Part shown: piece after piece, positions 26,824 to 37,807 of the stretch
Layout: each line of letters opens with the position of its first letter
Position numbering within the stretch: position 1 is the stretch's first letter
From: JARRNJ01 sp037385045
GTDB lineage: Bacteria; Pseudomonadota; Gammaproteobacteria; JASBUN01
Direction of reading: 5' to 3'
Assembly: GCA_037385045.1 (NCBI GenBank)
Contig: JARRNJ010000020.1
Coordinates: 1-48,475, forward strand
DNA: 48,475 nt
Notes under the pieces: generated by a model
Told to the model about the DNA's origin: nothing
The model's input: the letters and a program-made list of their open reading frames with translations, nothing else
Databases searched by the model: none
Made by a program: the position numbers and the translations under genes

Positions 26824-26969
26824 GTGGCAGAGACGGTGCTCGCCGCCACGCGGCGCGCTGTTGGTTGACACGCGCGCGGCGGCCTTGCACACTGCCGTCC
26901 AGGCCGGACCGAACGAGTGACAGGACCGGTCTGCCGCCGGAGCACAGGGATCTTCAAGGAGGACAGTGT

Positions 26970-27224
26970 ATGCGGTGCCCACCATCCGTTCTTTCCGCGC
27001 CGCCCAACGGCCGCACTCGCCAAGGCGGTCAGGCAATGCCGGAGTTCGCGATCATTGCCGTCTTGGTCGCGGTCGCCGGGATCGGCGCAGCCGGCCTGCT
27101 CAGCAACGCCTTCGGTAGTTCGAGACCGGCCGCCGGGCCGTCCCAGCTGCAGGTGACCAGCACGATCACCGACCACACCAACCATCGATCCGTGATGAGT
27201 AAGGACGCGGCGCGGCAGCGCTGA
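26970..27224 (+). CDS. Small Flp/type IVb prepilin-like protein
   Basis: Protein of 84 residues with an excellent AAGGAGG ribosome-binding site 7 bp before the ATG. A short basic leader ending RTRQGG is followed by QAMPEFAIIAVLVAVAGIGA, which is the type IV prepilin pattern: Gly at -1, Glu at +5, Phe at +6, then a hydrophobic helix. The Flp/TadE class has a comparable motif (G-x4-E-Y/F). The remaining 40 residues are polar and end KDAARQR. No prepilin peptidase or TadA ATPase is in the window, so it would depend on machinery elsewhere. It could also be a TadE-like pseudopilin or an unrelated small membrane protein. Confidence 0.6.
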   Translation: MRCPPSVLSAPPNGRTRQGGQAMPEFAIIAVLVAVAGIGAAGLLSNAFGSSRPAAGPSQLQVTSTITDHTNHRSVMSKDAARQR

Positions 27225-27259
27225 CCGCAACGGACGCAGCCACGGGACATCGCCCGCCG

Positions 27260-27544
27260 ATGGCGCCTGCTTCGGCGCCGGAATCGTTGCACGTCCGTGG
27301 TCGTGCGTACGCGATACTGGCCGGCGGCGAGAACATCGGTATCCACCGGAATGCGATTGCCGTATTCGCGGCGGTGCTGCTCGTGTCGGGGGGATTCAAC
27401 GCCTGCCGGCAATTCCGGTATCGTGCCTTGCCCAGACAATTTGCCGATGCCAAGTGGCAGGCGCGGGACATGAAGGCGAACTGGGTCTACGTCAAGGGTC
27501 TGCTGAAAACCTGCCGACCGGCGCGGGACCGTGCGGACAAGTAA
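27260..27544 (+). CDS. Hypothetical small protein with one membrane segment
   Basis: Possible 94-residue product 35 bp after the prepilin-like gene. Most codons have G or C in the third position, as in its neighbours, which supports coding. One hydrophobic segment (NAIAVFAAVLLVSGGF) is followed by a basic, Trp-containing tail (DAKWQARDMKANWVYVKGLL). There is no ribosome-binding site and no recognisable family, and an overlapping open frame exists on the other strand, so reality is uncertain. Confidence 0.3.
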   Translation: MAPASAPESLHVRGRAYAILAGGENIGIHRNAIAVFAAVLLVSGGFNACRQFRYRALPRQFADAKWQARDMKANWVYVKGLLKTCRPARDRADK

Positions 27545-27577
27545 CTGCCCACCCACCGATCGGTGGCATCGTCGGAC

Positions 27578-27829
27578 TCAGCTTTTCTTGTAGTAGATCT
27601 CCGGAATGCCGTGCTGTTCGGCATGGCGGCGGGCAAGGGCCAGCGCTTGTTGGTCGCTCATCGGGCGATGCTCGATCAGGGTGCGGCAGGTGATCTGATC
27701 GCCGTCATCCTCGAATCCATAGGTAATGGTAGCCAGCCGGCGATGCGGATCAGCCGGATCGGCAAAGACATGCACCTGGATGGCGTTGAGGTTGGCAGTG
27801 GTGACCTCGCCTTGTTTGACCGTGACCAT
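27578..27829 (-). CDS. Hypothetical 83-residue protein
   Basis: Not recognised. MVTVKQGEVTTANLNAIQVH leads into a likely beta-rich domain (VFADPADPHRRLATITYGFE, DQITCRTLIEHRP) and a C-terminal helix (SDQQALALARRHAEQHGIPE) ending YYKKS. It has a strong GGAGG ribosome-binding site 5 bp before the ATG and codon usage like its neighbours, so it is probably real. It is soluble, without signal peptide or membrane segment. It stands alone on the minus strand in the islet between rnhB and dnaE. Confidence 0.65.
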   Translation of the reverse strand: MVTVKQGEVTTANLNAIQVHVFADPADPHRRLATITYGFEDDGDQITCRTLIEHRPMSDQQALALARRHAEQHGIPEIYYKKS

Positions 27830-27962
27830 TGATTCCTCCGCCGCTTGACGCAAGCACCGCGCCGCCCACTTTGCGCCGCAAGGCGGCGCGTCCCCAACAA
27901 ACCGCCGCGGCGGCCGGCTTTCCATCGGCTTGTCGGCGGCCACGCACGGATGCTGATCAAAA

Positions 27963-27992
27963 CATATACGCAGATACGGATTTCTCCAGCAA
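27963..27992 (-). promoter_or_regulatory. Candidate sigma-70 promoter for the 83-residue protein
   Basis: On the minus strand TTGCTG and TATATG are separated by 18 bp, about 130 bp upstream of the start codon. It lies in a locally AT-richer patch of the 269-bp gap after the transglycosylase gene; nothing else was seen in that gap. Confidence 0.35.
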
Positions 27993-28098
27993 TCCATCGC
28001 AGTGACGGTGTCTGATCGTCTTCCGTGGCAATGCCGCCGGCGATCATCCCCGAAACTGGTGGCACCTGCGGGCGCGCGGCTGTTCCAGGCCTGCGGAA

Positions 28099-29262
28099 TC
28101 AGAGGCTGACGAAGTCCCGGCGTGCCGACAGTACCTTGGCCAGATATCGGCGGGCTTGCGCGCTGGGGAGGTGGGTGCGCAGGCGCCGGTACACGGCCGC
28201 GGGCGTCATAGCGTTGATGGTGCGAACCGCTTGATGGCGGTTGGATGAGAAGGTTCGCAAAACGTTGCCGGCGCCGGCGTTGTAGGCGGCGATGGTGCAA
28301 TATTCGCGCGACACCGGATTGCGGATGCCGCCGAGGTAATGGTGGTTTACGAGGCCCAGGTATGCGGTGCCGAGTTCGATGTTTTGGTCCGCGCGCAGCA
28401 GTCGTTGCGGTGAGGGAGTGCGGTCCTGCCCGTGCACCAGCCGGTAGGCGTCACGTCCGCCGGTCGCAGGTACCAGTTGCATTAGGCCATAGGCGGGTTC
28501 CGGACTGACGGCGAACGGATTGAAATTGCTTTCGGTTTTGATAATGGCGAATACCAGATTCGGGCTTACGCCGTAGCGGTGCGCATACCGGGTTACAAGG
28601 GGTTTGTACCGGCGTGCGGCCCGACGCAGGTGGTCGCGGACCATATGAAAACGCACATAGGTGACCTCCCTGCTTCCGGATGGGGTGTGTATCCGGTGCG
28701 TGTGCCGGCGGTGGCCGCGCAACCAGCGAGCGTAGGCCTCCGCCCGAGGGGGCGTTCCCACGGTCCGACCGTGCTGGTCCCGCACCAGGCCGGCCAGGTA
28801 CGGGGTGCCGCTCAACCTGACAGTCCTGGCGGAGTACAGATCAACGGCGCGCGGGTCGTCCGGCGTCAACAGGGTGGTGACGATGGCACTCTGCAGACTG
28901 CGTGCGGTGTGCTGCCGGTCAAGAGTTTCCACGGTGATTTCACCGCTGTCGAAGTTGACGATGGCGCGACTCTGGTAGTTTTGCGTGTACTTTACGTAGC
29001 GGTGGCGGCTGGGGAGCACCGTGGAGCGGCCGCCCCAGGTGTGCCTGACGTGGCCGCGCAGCGATTCGACCAGTCGCGCCAACTCCCGTGCGTCGTGCAC
29101 CGCGAGCAGCGGATTGGATTGGTAGCTGTGGGCGCGGCGTTCGAGAAGTTCACGCGCGGTGCGTTGCGGATGACCGCTCGCCGCAATCCGAACCAGGGTC
29201 CGTTCGTTGCAGGCCCAGACAAGGAGGCACATCAAGACGATAACGAGCTTTTTCATGACCAT
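28099..29262 (-). CDS. MltC-like membrane-bound lytic murein transglycosylase (lipoprotein)
   Basis: Cleaves the MurNAc-GlcNAc bond of peptidoglycan with 1,6-anhydro product formation. The lipoprotein signal KKLVIVLMCLLVWAC ends in a lipobox Cys. The N-terminal region with VNFDSGEITVETLD resembles the MltC-specific domain (DUF3393). The C-terminal SLT domain begins VTRYAHRYGVSPNLVFAIIK, with catalytic Glu in TESNFNPFAVS, then YGLMQLVP and IAAYNAGAGNVLRTF. Near 387 residues, close to MltC. The start is uncertain by two codons (MVMKK or MKK), with no clear ribosome-binding site. It sits in the islet, so it may be a laterally placed copy. Confidence 0.88.
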   Translation of the reverse strand: MVMKKLVIVLMCLLVWACNERTLVRIAASGHPQRTARELLERRAHSYQSNPLLAVHDARELARLVESLRGHVRHTWGGRSTVLPSRHRYVKYTQNYQSRAIVNFDSGEITVETLDRQHTARSLQSAIVTTLLTPDDPRAVDLYSARTVRLSGTPYLAGLVRDQHGRTVGTPPRAEAYARWLRGHRRHTHRIHTPSGSREVTYVRFHMVRDHLRRAARRYKPLVTRYAHRYGVSPNLVFAIIKTESNFNPFAVSPEPAYGLMQLVPATGGRDAYRLVHGQDRTPSPQRLLRADQNIELGTAYLGLVNHHYLGGIRNPVSREYCTIAAYNAGAGNVLRTFSSNRHQAVRTINAMTPAAVYRRLRTHLPSAQARRYLAKVLSARRDFVSL

Positions 29263-29376
29263 GGCGGTGACATGGGTCAACCTGTCACCGGGTGCTGCCG
29301 CGAGGTTTCACAGCCTTTATACGGCCGGGCAGGGGAAAGATTGAGCGGCCGGCGTCCGCTCGAGCCGCGGCACCGG

Positions 29377-29724
29377 CTACAAGAAAGGCCGGCCCGCCCC
29401 GATCAGCGCCGGCGCGAAAAACGTCCGCACCAGATGGGCGATGCCGCTGATAATCAGGCAGTAGCCGAAGATGATGAAGCTCGATTCGACCGATGCCTGT
29501 TTCAACGTCAGCAGGGCCAGCACATCGTAGGAGTCGTAGCCGACGTGGCTCGCCAGCATCAGCAGTCCGGCATTGGCGGCCACCGACAGTATCCCCAGGA
29601 GGATCAGTGCGGCGCAGTCGTGGCCGGGACGGGGCTTTTTCAGCAGGCCGTACAAGGCGAACAGGGTGAAAAACACCGCCAACAGTGCCCAGTGTTCCGG
29701 TTGAGCGCCTTGTCCGTGGTACAT
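29377..29724 (-). CDS. Small integral membrane protein, unknown
   Basis: About 115 residues with three hydrophobic helices (WALLAVFFTLFALYGLL, CAALILLGILSVAANAGLLM and SSFIIFGYCLIISGIAHLV). The ATG at MYHGQGAQPEHW was chosen because the upstream in-frame codons are polar and unlike a membrane protein. No family is recognised. It lies 114 bp upstream of the transglycosylase gene on the same strand and may be cotranscribed with it. Confidence 0.6.
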   Translation of the reverse strand: MYHGQGAQPEHWALLAVFFTLFALYGLLKKPRPGHDCAALILLGILSVAANAGLLMLASHVGYDSYDVLALLTLKQASVESSFIIFGYCLIISGIAHLVRTFFAPALIGAGRPFL

Positions 29725-30082
29725 GATCCGTTGACTCGTCGCCGTTACCTGCTCCGTTCCGTCCGCCGCTCCACGCAAATGCCCGATGCGAAGCGGGTGG
29801 TGTTAGGCAGCGTCCCTGCTGGTACGTCTCCTCCCTGGCCGGTTTTCACGGCCTTATTCTTTTTGTGCCCAAGAAGCTATACCATTTTTGACGCATCTGC
29901 AAGCAAATCGCACCGTAATAGTCTGATTTAACGGCCATTGCTTATTGAGCGGACGCTCAGCATTTTACGGCCGCGCCGGTTCGACGCCGGGGCGCGCGAT
30001 GCCGTGGCGGGCCTCCGTCCCGGTGCTGGCGTCGTTCGTGGGGTCGGTCGCCGGTGGTGGGATTCGCCATTACAATAGCGCC
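29725..30082. other. 358-bp gap between divergent membrane protein and dnaE: candidate minus-strand promoter, hairpin and leader
   Basis: On the minus strand an extended -10 (TGGTATAGC, hexamer 29876-29881) follows TTGCTTGCAG and would start a leader of about 140 nt for the small membrane protein. Near its 5' end lies the hairpin GGCCG...CGGCC (29837-29853), then GGGAGGAGACG and GGGACGCTGCC segments of no recognised riboswitch class. On the plus strand a TTGACG at 29888 has no well-spaced -10. The dnaE promoter is not evident. Confidence 0.3.
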
Positions 30083-33500
<3,418 letters not shown>

Positions 33501-33562
33501 TCCGCCCACGGAAAGATGCGGATTTACGGATTGTTACTGTGTTCGTGTAGTTACGGCTTCTA

Positions 33563-33568
33563 TATAAT
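33563..33568 (+). promoter_or_regulatory. Consensus -10 (TATAAT) upstream of accA
   Basis: A perfect TATAAT hexamer stands 48 bp before the accA start in the 115-bp gap after dnaE. The -35 region (around TGTTCG) is weak, so strength cannot be judged. Confidence 0.4.
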
Positions 33569-33615
33569 GTCGGATCTCAGCTTGTATCGCGACGTGCGCA
33601 ACCTGTATCGTTGAC

Positions 33616-34587
33616 ATGCCAATGAATATGAACATGAACTTTTTGGATTTCGAACAGCCGATCGCCGAACTTGAGGCGAAGATCGAAGAATTGCGTCTGG
33701 TAGGCGACGACAACGAAATCAATATCGGCGAAGAGATTGCGCGCCTGGAGGCTAAAAGCCAGTCCCTGACCCGCTCGATCTTCTCCAATCTCAACGCTTG
33801 GCAGATTGCACAGATCGCACGCCATCCGCAGCGTCCCTACACCCTCGACTACGTGGACCGTATCTTCACCGATTTCCACGAGTTGCACGGTGACCGTGCG
33901 TTTGCCGACGACGCGGCCATCGTCGGCGGGGTGGCGCGCCTGGAAGGCAAGCCGGTGGTGCTCATCGGCCACCAGAAGGGACGCGACACCAACGAAAAGG
34001 TGCGCCGCAATTTCGGCATGCCGCGCCCGGAAGGCTACCGCAAGGCGCTGCGGCTGCTGCACCTGGCCGAGCGTTTCCGCATGCCGGTGCTGACGTTCAT
34101 CGACACCCCCGGGGCTTACCCCGGCGTGGGCGCCGAGGAGCGCGGCCAGAGTGAAGCGATCGCCCGCAACCTGTTCGTGATGGCGGGACTGAAAACGCCG
34201 GTGGTGTGCACCGTCATCGGCGAAGGCGGCTCGGGTGGGGCCCTGGCCATCGGGGTGGGCGACCGGGTGCTGATGCTCGAGTACAGCACCTATTCGGTAA
34301 TTTCCCCTGAGGGCTGCGCGTCGATCCTCTGGAAGAGTGCCGAACGGGCGGCCGATGCCGCCGAAGCGATGGGTATCACGGCACAGCGCCTGCACGAGCT
34401 GGAGCTGGTGGACGCGGTGATCGAGGAGCCCCTGGGCGGCGCCCACCGCGACCGGGCGGTGATGGCCGAGTCGCTCAAGCGCGCGCTGGTGGACAGTGTC
34501 GAAGGCCTGGAGCACATGCCGCTGGACAAGCTGCTGGAAAGCCGGCATCAGCGGCTGATGAATTTCGGTGTTTTCAAGAGCGGCTGA
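33616..34587 (+). CDS. accA: Acetyl-CoA carboxylase carboxyltransferase subunit alpha
   Basis: With AccD, transfers the carboxyl group from carboxybiotin to acetyl-CoA, making malonyl-CoA. It starts MPMNMNMNFLDFEQPIAELE; the first few Met residues make the exact start uncertain by one to three codons. The core contains VLIGHQKGRDTNEKVRRNFG, TFIDTPGAYPGVGAEERGQS and the oxyanion motif GEGGSGGALAIGVGDRV. The 323-residue length is normal. The conserved dnaE-accA-tilS order is retained. Confidence 0.97.
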   Translation: MPMNMNMNFLDFEQPIAELEAKIEELRLVGDDNEINIGEEIARLEAKSQSLTRSIFSNLNAWQIAQIARHPQRPYTLDYVDRIFTDFHELHGDRAFADDAAIVGGVARLEGKPVVLIGHQKGRDTNEKVRRNFGMPRPEGYRKALRLLHLAERFRMPVLTFIDTPGAYPGVGAEERGQSEAIARNLFVMAGLKTPVVCTVIGEGGSGGALAIGVGDRVLMLEYSTYSVISPEGCASILWKSAERAADAAEAMGITAQRLHELELVDAVIEEPLGGAHRDRAVMAESLKRALVDSVEGLEHMPLDKLLESRHQRLMNFGVFKSG

Positions 34588-34643
34588 TGGGGCTCGCGCC
34601 GGTCGCGGTCAGGTCCTCACATTGAGCCGGCGGCGCCGGTTGC

Positions 34644-35963
34644 ATGGATTTTTCACCTTCCCAACTGCTGCGTAGCCTGTCCCGCCTGCCGGTTCCCTCG
34701 CGCTATTGGGTGGCGTACAGCGGCGGCCTGGATTCCCATGCGCTGTTGCACGCCCTCCACGGTGCGCGTCATGATCTCGGCGCGTCGGTCGGTGCGGTGC
34801 ACGTGCACCACGGGTTGCATCCGGACGCCGACCACTGGACCGAACATTGCGCCCATGTCTGTGCCGGGTTGTCGCTACCCCTTGAGACTCTGCGCGTTGA
34901 CGCCCGCGCAGGCCGCGGTCAGAGCCCCGAGGCCGCGGCCCGGGAAGCACGGTATCGGGCGTTGGCGTCGGTCGTTGCCGCCGGCGACATCCTGCTCACA
35001 GCGCACCACCAGCAGGACCAGGCGGAAACGCTGCTGCTGCAGCTGTTGCGCGGCAGCGGCCCGCACGGATTGGCGGCGATGCCGTTTTCCGCCGAATTTG
35101 GCCGCGGCCTGCTGGCCCGACCGCTACTGGAGGTCACCCGCGGCCAGTTGCAGGATTACGCCCGCCGGTACGGTCTGCACTGGGTGGAAGACAGCAGCAA
35201 CGCCCGCCTGGATTACGACCGCAATTTCCTGCGCCATCGCGTTGTCCCGTTGCTGACCGGACGCTGGCCGGCCGCAGCCGCGACCCTGTCGCGAGCGGCG
35301 CAGCATTGCGCCGACGCGGCGCGCCTGTTGGACGCACTGGCGGCGGTCGACCGCGAAACCGCCGCGACGGATGCACCGCGCCAGTTGTCCGTCACCGCAT
35401 TGCGGGTGCTGTCCCCGGAGCGACGGCGTAATGTCCTGCGCTACTGGGTGCGTGAGCAGGGTCTGCCGCTGCCGTCGGCGGGTCAGCTGCAGCAGGTTGC
35501 CGAGGAACTGCTTCAGGCGCGGCCGGATGCGACACCCGTGGTGCATTGGCCGGGCGCGGAGGTGCGCCGCTACCGCGACGGCGTCTACCTGATGTCCCCG
35601 CTGGCGCCGCCCGACCTCCCTGCCGCCGTGACGTGGCGTCCGAACGAGTCGCTGGGCCTGCCCCATGGCCGCTTGAGCACCCGGCCGGTGCAGGGTGCAG
35701 GACTCGCCGAACGGGTGTGCCGCGGCCCCATGACCGTGCGCTTTCGTCAGGGGGGTGAACGGTACCGTCCGCCGGGGAGGCAGCGTAGCCGCTCGCTGAA
35801 GAAACGGCTACAGGAATACGGCGTGCCACCGTGGCAGCGTGCTCGCCTGCCGTTGGTCTATATCGGCGATGAACTGGCTGCCGTGGCCGACCTGTGGGTG
35901 TGCGCGCCGTTCGCGGCCCAGCCCGGCGAGCCGGGTCGCGTGATCGTCTGGGAACAGGCATAG
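34644..35963 (+). CDS. tilS: tRNA(Ile)-lysidine synthetase
   Basis: Converts C34 of the CAU-anticodon tRNA(Ile2) to lysidine so that it reads AUA. The N-terminal PP-loop ATPase signature is YSGGLDSHALLHAL, followed by AVHVHHGLHPDADHW and the HHQQDQAETLLLQLLRGSGP motif. EDSSNARLDYDRNFLRHRVV lies near residue 185. C-terminal domains with the tRNA-binding LKKRLQEYGVPPWQRARLPL complete the 439 residues. It follows accA by 56 bp, as in E. coli. Confidence 0.96.
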   Translation: MDFSPSQLLRSLSRLPVPSRYWVAYSGGLDSHALLHALHGARHDLGASVGAVHVHHGLHPDADHWTEHCAHVCAGLSLPLETLRVDARAGRGQSPEAAAREARYRALASVVAAGDILLTAHHQQDQAETLLLQLLRGSGPHGLAAMPFSAEFGRGLLARPLLEVTRGQLQDYARRYGLHWVEDSSNARLDYDRNFLRHRVVPLLTGRWPAAAATLSRAAQHCADAARLLDALAAVDRETAATDAPRQLSVTALRVLSPERRRNVLRYWVREQGLPLPSAGQLQQVAEELLQARPDATPVVHWPGAEVRRYRDGVYLMSPLAPPDLPAAVTWRPNESLGLPHGRLSTRPVQGAGLAERVCRGPMTVRFRQGGERYRPPGRQRSRSLKKRLQEYGVPPWQRARLPLVYIGDELAAVADLWVCAPFAAQPGEPGRVIVWEQA

Positions 35964-36072
35964 CAGCGCGGGTGCCGCCGGTCGCGGTCCGCACCAATCC
36001 GAGGCGCGCGTGCAGGCCTGGCACAGCGTCGCATTCGGGCGGATTTTTCGGCGCCGGGTGACCGAGTTCGCG

Positions 36073-36101
36073 TTGAGGTATCGGTCCCGTTCTGGTACCT
36101 T
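36073..36101 (+). promoter_or_regulatory. Candidate pyrG promoter with extended -10
   Basis: TTGAGG, a 17-bp spacer and TACCTT preceded by TGG (extended -10 TGn) lie about 57 bp before the pyrG start in the 194-bp gap after tilS. Confidence 0.4.
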
Positions 36102-36157
36102 GTAATCCCATCCGACGGCCCCGCGGCCGCGCGCAGAACCTCCTGGCGAGTCCTTGT

Positions 36158-37807
36158 ATGACGCGATTCATCTTTATCACCGGTGGTGTGGTTTCCTCCT
36201 TGGGTAAGGGAATCGCATCGGCCTCCCTTGGCGCTATTCTCGAAGCGCGCGGCCTCAAAGTCACCATGCTGAAACTGGATCCCTACATCAACGTGGATCC
36301 CGGCACCATGAGTCCGTTTCAGCACGGCGAGGTGTACGTCACCGACGACGGCGCCGAAACCGATCTGGACCTGGGGCATTATGAACGCTTCATCCGCACC
36401 CGGATGTCCAAGCGCAACAATTTCACCACCGGTCAGATCTACGAAAACGTGATTCGCAAGGAGCGCCGCGGCGACTACCTGGGCGGCACGGTGCAGGTGA
36501 TCCCGCACATCACCGACGAGATCAAGCGCAGTATCATGGAAGGCGCCGACGGCGCCGACGTGGCCATGGTGGAGATCGGCGGCACTGTGGGCGACATCGA
36601 GTCGCTGCCGTTCATGGAAGCGATCCGCCAGATGGGCGTGGAGTTGGGGCGCGAGCGCGTTTTGTACATGCACCTGACGCTGGTGCCGTACATTCCCAGT
36701 GCCGGGGAGTTGAAGACCAAACCGACCCAGCATTCCGTGGCCGAGCTGCGCTCCATCGGTATTCAGCCCGACATTCTTCTCTGCCGGGCCGACCGCCCGA
36801 TTCCCGCCGACGAACGGCGCAAGATCGCGTTGTTCACCAACGTCGACGAGCGCGCGGTCATCTCCGCCATCGACGTGGACAATATCTACAAGATTCCGCT
36901 GTGGTACCACTCCCAGGGTCTCGATGACATCGTGGTGCAGAAGCTGCGTCTGGACGCCCGGGCGGCGGAGTTGTCCGAGTGGGAGGAGGTGGTCGACGCC
37001 ATGGCCCACCCGGAGCACGAGGTCAACGTAGCCATGGTGGGCAAGTACGTCAACCTCACCGAGTCCTACAAGTCCCTGAACGAGGCCCTCGCCCATGCCG
37101 GCATCAAAACCCGGACCCGGGTCAACATCGTCTACGTGGATTCCGAGCAGATGGAGCGTGAAGGCACCGCCTGCCTGGAGGGCATGGATGCGATTCTGGT
37201 GCCGGGCGGTTTCGGCGAACGGGGGGTGGAAGGCAAAATCCAGGCGGTGCGCTATGCGCGGGAACACCGCATTCCCTACCTGGGCATTTGCCTCGGCATG
37301 CAGGTGGCGGTGATCGAGTTCGCCCGGGACGTCGCCGGCCTGCAGGGTGCCCACAGCACCGAGTTCGATCCCAATACGCCGCAACCGGTGATCGCCTTGA
37401 TCACTGAATGGCTCAACGCCGACGGGCGCATCGAGACCCGGGCGGCGGATTCCGATCTCGGCGGGACCATGCGCCTGGGCGGACAGGAGTGCCGCCTGGT
37501 TCCGGGAACCCGCGTGCACGCAGTCTACGGCGCCGACGAAATTCGCGAGCGACATCGCCACCGCTACGAATTCAATAACCAGTACCGGGATACCCTTCAG
37601 CAGGCGGGGTTGACCGTTTCCGGGACCTCCCTCGACGCATCCCTGGTGGAAGTGGTCGAACTGAACGATCATCCGTGGTTCATCGCCTGCCAGTTTCATC
37701 CGGAGTTCACATCGACCCCGCGCGACGGCCATCCGCTGTTTACCAGTTATATCGCAGCGGCGCTCGCCTATCGGCAGGAGAGCGCCAAGCAGGCGGCGAC
37801 CGTATGA
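36158..37807 (+). CDS. pyrG: CTP synthase
   Basis: Aminates UTP to CTP using glutamine. The N-terminal synthetase domain begins FIFITGGVVSSLGKGIASAS with KLDPYINVDPGTMSPFQHGE, and has the UTP-site region KQRR-like SKRNNFTTGQIYENVI. The C-terminal class I glutaminase shows the nucleophile in YLGICLGMQVAVIEFAR and the catalytic His/Glu in CQFHPEFTS. The 549-residue length is normal. Its stop overlaps the kdsA start (ATGA), so it is coupled to kdsA, and eno follows. Confidence 0.98.
   Translation: MTRFIFITGGVVSSLGKGIASASLGAILEARGLKVTMLKLDPYINVDPGTMSPFQHGEVYVTDDGAETDLDLGHYERFIRTRMSKRNNFTTGQIYENVIRKERRGDYLGGTVQVIPHITDEIKRSIMEGADGADVAMVEIGGTVGDIESLPFMEAIRQMGVELGRERVLYMHLTLVPYIPSAGELKTKPTQHSVAELRSIGIQPDILLCRADRPIPADERRKIALFTNVDERAVISAIDVDNIYKIPLWYHSQGLDDIVVQKLRLDARAAELSEWEEVVDAMAHPEHEVNVAMVGKYVNLTESYKSLNEALAHAGIKTRTRVNIVYVDSEQMEREGTACLEGMDAILVPGGFGERGVEGKIQAVRYAREHRIPYLGICLGMQVAVIEFARDVAGLQGAHSTEFDPNTPQPVIALITEWLNADGRIETRAADSDLGGTMRLGGQECRLVPGTRVHAVYGADEIRERHRHRYEFNNQYRDTLQQAGLTVSGTSLDASLVEVVELNDHPWFIACQFHPEFTSTPRDGHPLFTSYIAAALAYRQESAKQAATV

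Noticed and set aside
29725..29870. Cyclic-di-GMP (GEMM) riboswitch in the minus-strand leader
   Set aside because: A GGGACGC followed by GCCTAA superficially recalls GEMM, but the GGGCAAACC-like segment, tetraloop and receptor are absent.
35858..37732. 624-codon minus-strand open frame opposite tilS end and pyrG
   Set aside because: pyrG is complete and in conserved synteny; the antisense frame is His/Gln/Ala-rich and has no recognisable domains.
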